The notes under the pieces were generated by a model that worked only from the letters and a program-made list of their open reading frames with translations, made no database searches and was not told the DNA's origin. This document shows, in pieces, positions 8,730 through 17,311 of a stretch of 64,000 nt of DNA. A program made the position numbers and the translations under genes. The first letter of the stretch is position 1. Each line of letters starts with the position of its first letter. This DNA comes from Chromatiales bacterium (GTDB lineage: Bacteria; Pseudomonadota; Gammaproteobacteria; UBA6429; Thiohalophilaceae), in the NCBI GenBank assembly GCA_027076325.1, contig JALTJZ010000015.1, forward strand, positions 1 through 64,000, read 5' to 3'.

Positions 8730-9542
8730 TTAAATCACCATGCCATACAACATAACAAACATCATGGGTGTTAAAGAAGCCAGTGCGATCAGGCCAAAAC
8801 CATCAAGCATCGGGTTACGACCACGAATGCTGGATGCCAACCCCACCCCAAGTGCCGTTACCAGTGGAACAGTAATGGTTGATGTTGTGACACCACCAGA
8901 GTCATAGGCAATACCAATAATTTCCTGTGGTGCAAAGAAAGTTATCGTCACCACACCAAGATAACCACCAATAATAAGGTATTGAATAGGCCAGCCACGA
9001 ATAATTCGGATAACACCAATTACAATTGCAATACCAACAGCCACAGCTACCGTTACACGTAAACCACTAGCATACGCTTGTTGTGCCGCTGCGGTTGCAT
9101 TGATGACATTGTCTTTTGCGGCTAAAAATGCGGCTTTATCTGCAATGGCGATTAACGCAGGTTCTGCAATGGTTGTACCGAAGCCAAGTGCAAAGGAAAA
9201 AATAATAAGCCAGAACACACTGCCTTTTTTTGCAAAAGCATAAGCAAGATTTTCACCCACCGGGAATAAACCAATTTCCAAACCTTTAATAAACAGCGTT
9301 AAACCGAACGACACCATAAATAAACCCATTAGAATACGGGTTAAATCCGGGATCGGTTGTTGCAACACCGCAAACTGAAAAAAGGCCACCACGATAATAA
9401 TTGGCAACAAGTCCTTGAAGCCACCAAATAACAAGATAAATAATTGTTTCAGATAATCACTAACCAAGACATTAACCATTTTATAAGGTAAACAAGTGGG
9501 GTAAATTTTGAGTATAAAGTAATTATTAATAGAGTCTATCAT
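8730..9542 (-). CDS. DUF1538 integral membrane protein (first copy)
   Basis: This is the first gene of the DUF1538/PII-like/CBS operon, 270 residues if read from the ATG at 9542. A second ATG at 9479 (MVNVLVSD) would give 249 residues and aligns better with the start of the second copy; neither has a clear ribosome-binding site. It carries the same blocks as its paralogue: [51 protein letters not shown] and a [20 protein letters not shown] region. Two unequal paralogues next to each other suggest a heteromeric membrane complex. No function is established for the family. Divergent to it, ~57 bases away, is the AgcS-type symporter. Confidence 0.83.
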   Translation of the reverse strand: MIDSINNYFILKIYPTCLPYKMVNVLVSDYLKQLFILLFGGFKDLLPIIIVVAFFQFAVLQQPIPDLTRILMGLFMVSFGLTLFIKGLEIGLFPVGENLAYAFAKKGSVFWLIIFSFALGFGTTIAEPALIAIADKAAFLAAKDNVINATAAAQQAYASGLRVTVAVAVGIAIVIGVIRIIRGWPIQYLIIGGYLGVVTITFFAPQEIIGIAYDSGGVTTSTITVPLVTALGVGLASSIRGRNPMLDGFGLIALASLTPMMFVMLYGMVI

Positions 9543-9598
9543 CTATTTTCGGAAACGATTAAACTCGACAAAATAAAAATAACAGGAACGCCGTCAGC

Positions 9599-10981
9599 AT
9601 GCCTTTTTTAGATAATTTAACCCAAACACTTGGTATTATTGCAGGCTATTTCTGGGGTATTCCTTCTATTGTTTTATTAGTTGGTACCGGTCTATACCTC
9701 ACGATTAAACTTCGCTTTATTCAATTTCGCGGGTTTAAGCATGCCACCGAGCTTGTCAGTGGCAAGTTTGACAAAAAAGAGGATCCCGGCGAAGTTAGCC
9801 ACTTCCAGGCTTTAAGCACAGCTCTTTCTGCCACCGTTGGCACCGGTAATATTGCGGGTGTGGCAACCGCCATTGCGCTCGGCGGCCCCGGCGCTGTCTT
9901 CTGGATGTGGATAACGGCTCTGGTCGGCATGGCAACGAAATATGCATCTTGCTCTTTAGCGGTAAAGTTTCGCCATATCCATACTGATGGCAGTGTTTCG
10001 GGTGGCCCTATGTACACCTTACTTAATGGCCTGAAAATGCCAAAACTGGCAGCAATGTTTGCTATATTTACGCTGATAGCTTCCTTTGGCATTGGTAATA
10101 TGGTGCAGGCCAACTCAGTCGTTGATGGTTTGGCGCGCGCCTTGCCTAATGTTGCTCCAGATAAAACAGTCATTGGCTTTATTATGGCCATACTCGTCGG
10201 GCTGGTTATTATTGGTGGCATTAAGCGTATTGCAAAAGTTGCTTCTATTGTGGTTCCCTTTATGGCCGTTGCTTACTGCGGCATTGCGCTTATTATTCTT
10301 GGCGCAAACTACGAACAAATTCCAGCTGCTTTTGGTACCATTATCAACCTTGCGCTTAACCCAATGGCAGCCGGTGGTGCAGCCGTGGGTGCGGCAATGC
10401 AATACGGTATTGCACGCGGTGTTTTCTCCAATGAAGCAGGGCTTGGTTCAGCACCCATTGCCCATGCAAGTGCACGCACCAATGAACCTGCCCGCGAAGG
10501 TATGGTTGCCATGCTGGGGCCTTTTATTGATACTATAATTATTTGTTCAATGACTGCACTGGTGATTGTTATTACCGGCAACTGGGGCGAGGCGCGCCCG
10601 GACAATGTAACCGGTGCCAACTTAACTGTGCTCTCATTTGGACAGGCCTTAGCGTTTGCAGGGAGCTGGGGCGAAGTAATAGGCCATAGCGTCGTCGGTT
10701 TTGGTTTAGCTTTTTTTGCTTATTCCACCATGATAGCCTGGTCTTACTATGGTGATCGCAGTGCAGAATTTTTATTCGGTAAAAAAGCTATTTTGCCTTA
10801 TCGAATTGTTTTTGTCGTACTCATCGTTGTCGGAGCTAGTGTGCCACTCGAGCTGGTCTGGAACTTTGCCGACATTGCCAATATGTTGATGGCTGTGCCT
10901 AATTTAATTAGTTTAATTTTACTAGCTGGGTTAGTAAAAAAATTAACCGACGACTACTACCAACGCCAGCCAAACCTTTAA
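9599..10981 (+). CDS. AgcS-family sodium/alanine-type amino acid symporter
   Basis: This 460-residue membrane protein has the hallmark blocks of the alanine-or-glycine:cation symporter family: an RFIQFRGFKHA segment after the first helix, FQALSTALSATVGTGNIAGVA at ~75-95, a G-x-GAVFWMWI helix, the VSGGPMYTL motif and RGVFSNEAGLGSAPIAHA at ~270-287. About ten or eleven transmembrane helices are visible and the length is normal. It imports a small neutral amino acid with sodium; the substrate (alanine, glycine or glutamine) cannot be told from sequence. nadC follows 16 bases later on the same strand and may be cotranscribed. Confidence 0.92.
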   Translation: MPFLDNLTQTLGIIAGYFWGIPSIVLLVGTGLYLTIKLRFIQFRGFKHATELVSGKFDKKEDPGEVSHFQALSTALSATVGTGNIAGVATAIALGGPGAVFWMWITALVGMATKYASCSLAVKFRHIHTDGSVSGGPMYTLLNGLKMPKLAAMFAIFTLIASFGIGNMVQANSVVDGLARALPNVAPDKTVIGFIMAILVGLVIIGGIKRIAKVASIVVPFMAVAYCGIALIILGANYEQIPAAFGTIINLALNPMAAGGAAVGAAMQYGIARGVFSNEAGLGSAPIAHASARTNEPAREGMVAMLGPFIDTIIICSMTALVIVITGNWGEARPDNVTGANLTVLSFGQALAFAGSWGEVIGHSVVGFGLAFFAYSTMIAWSYYGDRSAEFLFGKKAILPYRIVFVVLIVVGASVPLELVWNFADIANMLMAVPNLISLILLAGLVKKLTDDYYQRQPNL

Positions 10982-10997
10982 AGCGGAATATTTGAAC

Positions 10998-11861
10998 ATG
11001 TTACGTAACGAACTAATCAATGATGAACAACTTGCTGCACAAGTTCGGCAGGCTTTAGATGAAGACATTCAATCGGGCGATGTTACCGCCTCTCTTATCC
11101 CTGCTGACAAAGAAATAACGGCAGATTTATTTTGCCGAGAAAAGGCAGTGCTATGCGGTAAAGACTGGCTCACAGAAACATTTAAACAACTTGACCCTGA
11201 AGTAAAAGTCCACTGGCAGGCCAATGATGCAGATGAATTAAAACCAGATCAGATTATTTGTACCATTAGCGGCTCGGCACGTTCAATTCTAACAGGGGAG
11301 CGTACCGCCATTAATTTTTTACAAACACTGTCCGGCACAGCAACAACAACCCAACACTATGTTCATACCATTAAAGATAGTAACACAAATATTCTTGACA
11401 CAAGAAAAACCATTCCCGGTTTACGTCTTGCACAAAAATATGCCGTTAGTTGTGGCGGAGGTGTTAATCACCGTATCGGTTTATACGATATGATATTAAT
11501 CAAGGAAAATCATATTGAAGCTGCCGGTTCGATTGAAGCCGCATTGAAGACAGCCTTACAAAAAGATCTGCCCGTTGAAATTGAAGTAGAAACATTAAAA
11601 GAATTGCAACAAGCACTCGAAGCGGGCGCGCAACGTATATTGCTGGATAATATGAGCACTGACACGCTGACGCTGGCCGTAACAATAAACCGGCAATACA
11701 GCGAAGACAACCAGACTGATGCAGCAACATTAGAGGCATCGGGGAATGTGTCGTTGGAAACAATACAGGCAATCGCCGAAACAGGTGTGGATTATATTTC
11801 GATTGGCAGCCTTACCAAACATTTAAACGCTGTGGATTTTTCTTTGCGGTTTAGAGGATAA
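10998..11861 (+). CDS. nadC: Quinolinate phosphoribosyltransferase (decarboxylating) NadC
   Basis: NadC converts quinolinate and PRPP to nicotinate mononucleotide and CO2 in de novo NAD synthesis. The product shows the DEDIQSGDVTASLI start, the ERTAINFLQTLSGTATTT helix, the DTRKTIPGLRLAQKYAVSCG signature, NHRIGLYDMILIKENH with active-site Lys and His residues, the EIEVETL strand, ILLDNMS, and a C-terminal ISIGSLTKH phosphate-binding turn. I use the ATG at 10998 (287 residues); an in-frame TTG two codons upstream is possible. NadC also supplies NaMN to CobT, encoded 6 kb away. Confidence 0.95.
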   Translation: MLRNELINDEQLAAQVRQALDEDIQSGDVTASLIPADKEITADLFCREKAVLCGKDWLTETFKQLDPEVKVHWQANDADELKPDQIICTISGSARSILTGERTAINFLQTLSGTATTTQHYVHTIKDSNTNILDTRKTIPGLRLAQKYAVSCGGGVNHRIGLYDMILIKENHIEAAGSIEAALKTALQKDLPVEIEVETLKELQQALEAGAQRILLDNMSTDTLTLAVTINRQYSEDNQTDAATLEASGNVSLETIQAIAETGVDYISIGSLTKHLNAVDFSLRFRG

Positions 11862-11875
11862 ACACAAATCTTCTA

Positions 11876-11971
11876 CTAATAACCCGATTGAATAGTTTTT
11901 TTCATACGTCTTATTCGTCGGATAATATTACTGGTGGGTGCGCGGCCTTTTTTGTGTGTAGCACGTAACAT
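11876..11971 (-). other. Short basic ORF, 31 codons, paralogous to 12259-12420
   Basis: This small frame on the minus strand runs from an ATG whose codon lies inside the direct repeat flanking the palindromic element. It encodes a very basic peptide with the core KKGRAPTSNIIRRIRRMKK. A second frame 0.4 kb away carries KKGRSPTGNISQQIQRIGN in the same position after its start, so the two are diverged copies of one unit. I recognise no family. No convincing ribosome-binding site is present. It may be the remains of a gene or a repeat-borne peptide; being a functional gene is unlikely but not excluded. Confidence 0.3.
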
Positions 11972-11978
11972 CAGACGC

Positions 11979-12196
11979 TAAGGTATCCCCACAAAAAGTG
12001 ATCAAAAACAATAGTTTAAAAATACAGGCATCCATACTGCAATAAAACGCGGTCATTGCGAAGGAATAAAGTGACTGCGGCAATCTTATTATTAAAGGTT
12101 ATAAACTTAAGATTGCCACGTCAACACTGAAAAACACCTGTTTTTCAGTGTTTCCTCGCAAAGACAGGCAAGGCTAAATTTCGTGGGGATCCCTCA
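11979..12196 (+). repeat. Palindromic mobile repeat (MITE-like), copy 1
   Basis: This ~218 bp element has near-matching ends (TAAGGTATCCCCAC at the left, and TGAGGGATCCCCACG read inward from the right). It holds nested palindromes: TCATTGCGA near 12053 paired with CTCGCAAAGAC near 12155, GCGGCAATCTT paired with AAGATTGCC around a ~33-base loop, and a 14-bp-stem hairpin at about 12123-12153. It has no coding capacity. An 11-base direct repeat (AACATCAGACG) flanks it at 11967 and 12196, like a target duplication. A second copy lies inverted at 17017-17236. It resembles a non-autonomous transposable element built on the TCATTGCGAG palindrome family also seen near 30.5 and 34.0 kb. Confidence 0.8.
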
Positions 12197-12258
12197 ACAT
12201 CAGACGTTAGGTTTGCCTAAACAATAGCGTGGCCTGTCGTAAAATAATTCAGCTTCAA

Positions 12259-12420
12259 TCATACTGAAGGAACCAATAACAAAAACAGCAGGTTTAAATT
12301 CAACCCAGCTAAGACGATACCACCTCCGGCAGCCAGTTTGGGCAGATTACCTATCCGCTGGATCTGCTGGCTAATATTACCAGTAGGGGAACGGCCTTTT
12401 TTACGTGAAATACGTAACAC
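12259..12420 (-). other. Short ORF, 53 codons, paralogous to 11876-11971
   Basis: This minus-strand frame opens with GTG where the sister copy has ATG. The first ~20 codons align with the sister (KKGRSPTGNISQQIQRIGN), then it continues through PKLAAGGGIVLAG into a hydrophobic tail. Together with the other copy it accounts for much of the 700-base gap between nadC and the PilZ-like gene. The rest of that gap (12421-12561) shows nothing I can identify. No family is recognised and no ribosome-binding site is evident. Degenerate gene remnants on both sides of an inserted repeat are the simplest reading. Confidence 0.3.
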
Positions 12421-12561
12421 TATGTGTTGCTTTGCTTACCTATGAATATAAGTCTGTTTTGGGTGCGTCAAGGAAACAAATAGATTCTGGTTAAAAATTT
12501 ATATTACATTTTTACCACACTGAATAAACGCCACCTTTAAGATAACGAATAAACCTCAGTA

Positions 12562-14370
12562 TTATTCAATCACCATCAAATCAGGCGAACTGGCCGTAAA
12601 CACACTAAACTCACTTTTATTTAGCCACAAATCACCTAAGCGTAATCTTATATCGTCACCATTAGCCCGAGTTAGATGACAGGGAAAGCCTGAAACCAGT
12701 TCAATGTCTGAAGGCACAATCACTTTCCATTTATTATCAAAATCTGTGTGTAAAATAACTTTAACATCTTCGAACAGTTCGCTGTTATCTGCTTTAATAG
12801 TGGCATGTTCAACAAAATTAGTTAAACGTACAGTTGCAACTTCAATTAATTTTTCGCTTTGATGCCCAAGCCTGCAAACATAACCAATAATCGGTAATGC
12901 GGTTTCTTTTTTCTCTTCAATACGCCGGGAACGTCTTTTTTTCTTTGTACTTACATCCGCTTCTGATTCCACAACAATTGCAACAAGCTGCCCAACCTGA
13001 ATGGGTTGAGTAAAGTTGGTAGACTCGGTTGTTAATAACATACCACCTGAACTAAAATTTTCTGTTTTCCATGCCGATGATTGCGAATTTGTAAAATCAG
13101 AAGCAAGTACCGAAGAAGAACCCGCGAGTGCATCCTCCAGTTTTCGTGATGTTACCTGCTTCTTTTTATTTGAGTTTGCATAAAAATAATCACGTAACAG
13201 CCGTTGCACATTATTAAAACCAAAGTAAACTCGAATATGTTCCTGCTCAAAAACAGCATGACGTTTTTCCTTGCGTTCGCGTTTTTGTAGTGCTAATAAC
13301 ATAAGCTCAATAAACGGTTGCCGATCGGCATCAGCCAGTTCAGCCAGTGGCTTGCTTAATTTGCTGTCGTCATCACTATCAAGGAAACGCATTTTTGCGA
13401 GCTCTTCGTGGTCATGCATTAAACGCTTAAATAGTTCAACATAGTTAATTCTAATTGCTGGCAAGGGCATTTTTTCATAGCGCTGAAACAGAGGTGGCAT
13501 TGAATTACTGATAAAGGTAATCAACCAACCGGGTTTTAATGGCTGATGATCATCTGCTTCTATTTTAATGTCGTGGGAATAGGTTTCCAGATAAGCTGTT
13601 GACATATTAAACAGCCTTAATGGCCAGGCGGTTAAATCCAGAATACCGTTAAACTGTATTGATAAATACAGTTTCTGCACCGAACTCCGGCGGGTGTGCG
13701 CGGTGTCAGCATGCACCGGGCGCACATAAGCACCGATATTCCCCAGTAGTTGATGTTGTTCGGTGACGTCGTTATGCAGCACCAGGGAGAAAAATATCTG
13801 GTTACAGTCCTGCCATTCGCTGTGTGGTAATTTTTGATAACGCCAGGCACGAAAACGCTGACTAATACGAATTAGTTCCAGCACACGAAAGCCACAGGTA
13901 TAAAGCCGCTGCCGATTCTTTTTATACTGGCCGGGCTTCACCGAAAAGTCCTGCTTGAAAACATGCTTGTAACACATGGTAAGTTGTTCAATCACATCGA
14001 TGCAGGCAACCAGCTCGGCAGCACGTTCTTTTGATTCGGGCAAACTGCTGTTACTTTTTGTCAGCTCCCGCACGTACAAAACAAAAACCGGGTAAAGCTG
14101 GCCTAAGAGCTTGTCGGCTAACTCAAGACGTACCTCTGATTTTAGAACAAGGCTATTATGCGAAATAAGGGTTTGTGCCGCTTCCTGCAACATGCGCACC
14201 GGGTTACGGCGCATGTCAGCAATACGCGCAACGTATTCATCCACTTTAGGGCGATTTTTATCGGCGTGCTTATAAGGGCTGGGCAGATTGGCAAACTCGG
14301 CAAAAATAACATTCTTGTGCTTACCTGCCAGTACCGCATCCTGTGATTTTTTTGCCCCAAATAGCTTCAT
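12562..14370 (-). CDS. Large PilZ-like domain protein, function unknown
   Basis: This 602-residue soluble protein has no signal peptide or membrane segment. The first ~370 residues look helical and lack recognisable motifs. Around residues 420-480 the SSGGMLLTTES strand with a following GQLVAIVVE strand resembles the D/N-x-S-x-x-G core of PilZ (cyclic-di-GMP-binding) domains. I do not see a convincing R-x-x-x-R motif immediately before it, so ligand binding is uncertain. A lysine/arginine-rich insert (STKKKRRSRRIEEKKE) follows, and further beta strands run to the end. It stands alone, ~200 bases from the SulP gene and 140 bases after the repeat-rich gap. A type IV pilus link would be inference from the pilus operon 7 kb away. 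Confidence 0.6.
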   Translation of the reverse strand: MKLFGAKKSQDAVLAGKHKNVIFAEFANLPSPYKHADKNRPKVDEYVARIADMRRNPVRMLQEAAQTLISHNSLVLKSEVRLELADKLLGQLYPVFVLYVRELTKSNSSLPESKERAAELVACIDVIEQLTMCYKHVFKQDFSVKPGQYKKNRQRLYTCGFRVLELIRISQRFRAWRYQKLPHSEWQDCNQIFFSLVLHNDVTEQHQLLGNIGAYVRPVHADTAHTRRSSVQKLYLSIQFNGILDLTAWPLRLFNMSTAYLETYSHDIKIEADDHQPLKPGWLITFISNSMPPLFQRYEKMPLPAIRINYVELFKRLMHDHEELAKMRFLDSDDDSKLSKPLAELADADRQPFIELMLLALQKRERKEKRHAVFEQEHIRVYFGFNNVQRLLRDYFYANSNKKKQVTSRKLEDALAGSSSVLASDFTNSQSSAWKTENFSSGGMLLTTESTNFTQPIQVGQLVAIVVESEADVSTKKKRRSRRIEEKKETALPIIGYVCRLGHQSEKLIEVATVRLTNFVEHATIKADNSELFEDVKVILHTDFDNKWKVIVPSDIELVSGFPCHLTRANGDDIRLRLGDLWLNKSEFSVFTASSPDLMVIE

Positions 14371-14568
14371 CGTATTTTCACTGAGAATTTGTTCTAAAAT
14401 CCATTCTAATCAGAATACGGCCATTTTATCGTTTTTGTTTAAAATATCAATGATTTACGATCAGAATATGATGTAACTCATGAATTTAGGGCCGTAACAG
14501 CATAAAGCAAGTATAGACTAACTTACCTTGAGGGCTAAAACTGTATTTGAAGATACAAAAAACTGAAT

Positions 14569-16098
14569 TTAGGCTAATTTGTCGTCTGCGACATGGTATT
14601 TGGGGTCTTCCATTAAATTCACCTCGACCAAATCACCGGCTTTTTCAAGCAACAAGGTACATTCAGGGCTTAAATGGCGTAAATGCAGGGTTTTTCCGGC
14701 TTTAATGTATTTTTCTGCCAGATTATCAATGGCCTCAATGGCCGAATGGTCGGCTACTCGCGAGTTCTGGAACTCAATAATCACCTCCTGAGGATCATTT
14801 TCCGGGTCAAACAATTCTAAAAAGCGCTTTACCGAGCCAAAAAACAGCGGGCCATTGAGTTCATAAACCCGAATCCCGTATTCATTGTCATAACCTTTAA
14901 CGTTGATATGTTTGGCATGCTCCCAGGCAAACGCCAGTGCAGAAACAATCACGCCAACAACAACGGCTATTGCCAGATCGGTTGCCACTGTTACCCCAGA
15001 AACCAGAATCAGTACAAATGCATCGGTTCGAGGAATTTTTCGTATGATTCGCAGACTTGACCATTCAAAAGTGCCCATGACCACCATAAACATGACACCA
15101 ACCAGCGCCGCCATAGGAATGGCTTCGATTAAGCTCGATGCAAATAGAATAAAAATAAGTAAAAACAGTGCTGCCGAAATACCGGATAAGCGCTGGCGAC
15201 CACCGGAGTTCACGTTAATCATGCTCTGGCCAATCATCGCACACCCTCCCATGCCACCGAAAAAGCCGGTTACTGTATTGGCAATACCCTGCCCCACACA
15301 CTCGCGGTTACCACGGCCACGGGTATTGGTGACATCATCAATCAGGCTTAAGGTTAGCAAGGACTCAATGAGACCAATGGCCGCCAGAATAATCGCGTAA
15401 GGGAAAATAATCCGCAAAGTTTCCCAGTTAAACGGAACAGACGGAATGTTAAACTGGGGAAAACCACCTTCAATGGATGCAAGGTCGCCCACTGTTTTGG
15501 TGTCCAGAGCAAAGCCAATACTCACCGCAGAAACAAACAAAATAGCCGCAAGTGATGCCGGAAAAGCACCGGTTAATTTGGGCAGAAAATGGATAATCGC
15601 CATGGTGACAACAATTAAGCCAATAAAAATCCCCAGTGTTGAACCACTCATTAATTCAGTGGTGCCTTCGGGCGAGGTAATATAAAAGCTCTGCAATTGT
15701 GCCAGAAAGATAACAATCGCCAGTCCATTCACAAATCCCAGCATCACCGGATAAGGCACCATCCGAATATATTTACCCAACCGTAAAACCCCGGCAGTAA
15801 TCTGCAAAAGCCCGGTAAGCACCACCGCCGCAAATAAATATTGCACACCGTGGTCGGCCACCAGGGCGACCATTACCACTGCCATCGCACCGGTTGCCCC
15901 TGAAATCATCCCTGGGCGACCGCCAAAAATAGCGGCCAGCAAGCCCACCATAAAAGCGGCATACAATCCAACCAGTGGTTCCACACCTGCAACAAAGGCA
16001 AACGCCACCGCTTCAGGCACTAATGCAAGCGCAACGGTTAAGCCCGATAAAATTTCATTTTGGTAACAGGCGCGGTTAGCACAGCCTAGCTGGAACAT
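14569..16098 (-). CDS. SulP-family anion transporter with STAS domain
   Basis: This 509-residue protein has the SulP membrane domain (residues ~10-390) and a cytoplasmic STAS domain (~400-500). Visible motifs are [20 protein letters not shown], the [21 protein letters not shown] segment, [16 protein letters not shown], the N[13 protein letters not shown] loop and the STAS core [20 protein letters not shown]. SulP proteins carry sulfate, bicarbonate, chloride or C4-dicarboxylates, usually with sodium or protons. This variant with a G-x-T-GAMAVV helix resembles the bicarbonate/sulfate-type group, but the substrate is not determined by sequence alone. It is monocistronic; the Fur-family gene lies upstream on the same strand. 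Confidence 0.92.
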   Translation of the reverse strand: MFQLGCANRACYQNEILSGLTVALALVPEAVAFAFVAGVEPLVGLYAAFMVGLLAAIFGGRPGMISGATGAMAVVMVALVADHGVQYLFAAVVLTGLLQITAGVLRLGKYIRMVPYPVMLGFVNGLAIVIFLAQLQSFYITSPEGTTELMSGSTLGIFIGLIVVTMAIIHFLPKLTGAFPASLAAILFVSAVSIGFALDTKTVGDLASIEGGFPQFNIPSVPFNWETLRIIFPYAIILAAIGLIESLLTLSLIDDVTNTRGRGNRECVGQGIANTVTGFFGGMGGCAMIGQSMINVNSGGRQRLSGISAALFLLIFILFASSLIEAIPMAALVGVMFMVVMGTFEWSSLRIIRKIPRTDAFVLILVSGVTVATDLAIAVVVGVIVSALAFAWEHAKHINVKGYDNEYGIRVYELNGPLFFGSVKRFLELFDPENDPQEVIIEFQNSRVADHSAIEAIDNLAEKYIKAGKTLHLRHLSPECTLLLEKAGDLVEVNLMEDPKYHVADDKLA

Positions 16099-16215
16099 AC
16101 GTTATCCTCGGATATATTAGCGAAATGCTAAATCTGGTCAGTAAAAAGAGGCGCGCATTCTACTAAAAATAAGGGCTAAACGCGAATATAAGCGAGCTTA
16201 ATGAATGGTTGGGGA

Positions 16216-16626
16216 CTAACTTTTGTTAACCCGAATAATAATATCAACCCGTTCCTGATGCGTGCCGGGCGGCAATTCAGGTAACTGGTCAAGCGCAACA
16301 GCGGAAACAGGAATGTCTTCTAATTTACCGGTATCGACATGGTAAAAATGATAATGGGCATGGGTATTCGAATCGTAAAAAATTTTGGTTGGATCAACAA
16401 TGACTTCATTTATCAGGCCTTTTCGTGCAAATAAACCCAACGTGTTATACACCGTGGCCTTCGAAACCGTTATAGCTCCCTTATTCACAAGCTCCAGCAC
16501 CTGATCAGCCGATAAGTGCTGTGGTTTAGCAAACAGAATCGCCGCAATATCCAGCCGTTGTTGCGTTGGCGTAATATCACAGTCTTTCAGGCGTTCTGCT
16601 ATTTGGCTTGTTGTCTGTCTGTCCAT
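16216..16626 (-). CDS. Fur-family transcriptional regulator (Irr/PerR-like branch)
   Basis: This 136-residue member of the Fur superfamily has the winged helix at residues ~8-85 (CDITPTQQRLDIAAILF and the AITVSKATVYNTLGLFARKG recognition helix). A C-terminal dimerisation and metal domain follows with FYDSNTHAHYHFYHVDTGKLEDI. The zinc-structural CxxC pairs of Fur and Zur are absent, and the His-rich H-x-H-x-H segment resembles Irr and some PerR-type proteins. It probably represses genes in response to iron, haem or peroxide. A short inverted repeat (AATCC...GGATT) lies 40-70 bases upstream and could be an operator; this is weak evidence. Confidence 0.85.
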   Translation of the reverse strand: MDRQTTSQIAERLKDCDITPTQQRLDIAAILFAKPQHLSADQVLELVNKGAITVSKATVYNTLGLFARKGLINEVIVDPTKIFYDSNTHAHYHFYHVDTGKLEDIPVSAVALDQLPELPPGTHQERVDIIIRVNKS

Positions 16627-16784
16627 GCACTTTAGTATAGAGCAATGGCTTGGTTTGAGTCTAGTTTCTCTAAATCCTTATAATTCTCATGGGATTAAAG
16701 CAAAAAGTGGAGGCATTATACCGTTAAATGCCGACTGTTAAGCGTATAACTAACCATTACATTTTCTAATTATGGAGGATTTGA

Positions 16785-16985
16785 ATGTTATCAACACATA
16801 GTAATGCCGAAAATCGATATAGTGACCTTAGAAAAACAACTCTTATTGACAAGGCTGCCTTACTTGAATCAAAAAAATAGAGTTTATCTAAGAAAAGGCT
16901 AGGGGCTTTTAAGTTCCGTTATCCTAAACGATTTGAACTCGCTCTTTGGGGAAAAAACAGAATTATTAAGTTTATCGTTAGGTAG
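16785..16985 (+). pseudogene. Small ORF interrupted by an in-frame amber codon
   Basis: A well-placed GGAGG lies 5-9 bases before the ATG at 16785. The frame runs 31 codons (MLSTHSNAENRYSDL at the start) to TAG at 16878, and then stays open in the same frame for 34 more codons, ending in FELALWGKNRIIKFIVR, to TAG at 16983. Two consecutive same-frame open stretches suggest one 65-residue gene broken by a nonsense mutation. I recognise no family. It lies within the ~980-base gap between the Fur-family gene and the multicopper oxidase, 32 bases before the second palindromic repeat. The 31-codon part alone could still be translated. Confidence 0.35.
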
Positions 16986-17016
16986 ACCAACATATAATGG
17001 TTCAAATCTCAGACTC

Positions 17017-17236
17017 TGAGGGATCCCCACGAAATTTAGCCTTGCCTGTCTTTGCGAGGAAACACTGAAAAACACCTGTTTTTCAGTGTTGACGCAGCAA
17101 ACTTATCATTGAAAGGTTATTAACTTAAGATTGCCGCAGTCACCTTGTTCCTTCGCAATGACCGCGTTTTATTCCAGTATGGGTACCTGTATTTTTAAAC
17201 TATTGTTTTTGATCCCTTTTTTGTGGAGATACCTCA
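17017..17236 (-). repeat. Palindromic mobile repeat (MITE-like), copy 2 (inverted)
   Basis: This ~220 bp copy of the element at 11979-12196 lies in opposite orientation and is roughly 85-90% identical by eye in the flanking arms. Its ends are TGAGGGATCCCCACG and, read inward from the other side, TGAGGTATCTCCACA. The two loops inside its internal hairpins are reversed relative to copy 1: the ~33-base loop between the GCGGCAATCTT-type arms, and the 2-base loop of the AACACTGAAAAACA hairpin (CC in one copy, GG in the other). I see no clear target duplication here. No coding capacity. Confidence 0.8.
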
Positions 17237-17311
17237 GGGGCAGAGCAATTGATATTGGACTTAGATTGATCGACCCATCCGTTAAATCCTAAAATCAATT
17301 ACTCTGACCCC
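17237..17311. repeat. Imperfect inverted repeat with GGGGTCAGAGTAATTGAT-type arms
   Basis: The left arm GGGGCAGAGCAATTGATATT and the right arm, which reads GGGGTCAGAGTAATTGATTT on the minus strand, enclose ~35 bases. Sequences of this GGGGTCAGAGTAATTGA type recur as borders of small transposon-like units in many proteobacteria; here no transposase remains. It abuts the palindromic repeat on one side and a sigma-factor-like gene fragment on the other, so it looks like a scar of transposition. Confidence 0.5.

Noticed and set aside
12196-12225. Integron attC site at GTTAGGTTTGCCTAAAC
   Set aside because: The right-hand core fits GTTRRRY, but no matching RYYYAAC partner, integrase or cassette array is found; it is a short palindrome only.
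16878-16880. Pyrrolysine or stop-codon readthrough at the amber codon
   Set aside because: No pylT/pylS genes are visible and the ORF lies in degenerate sequence, so a nonsense mutation is simpler.
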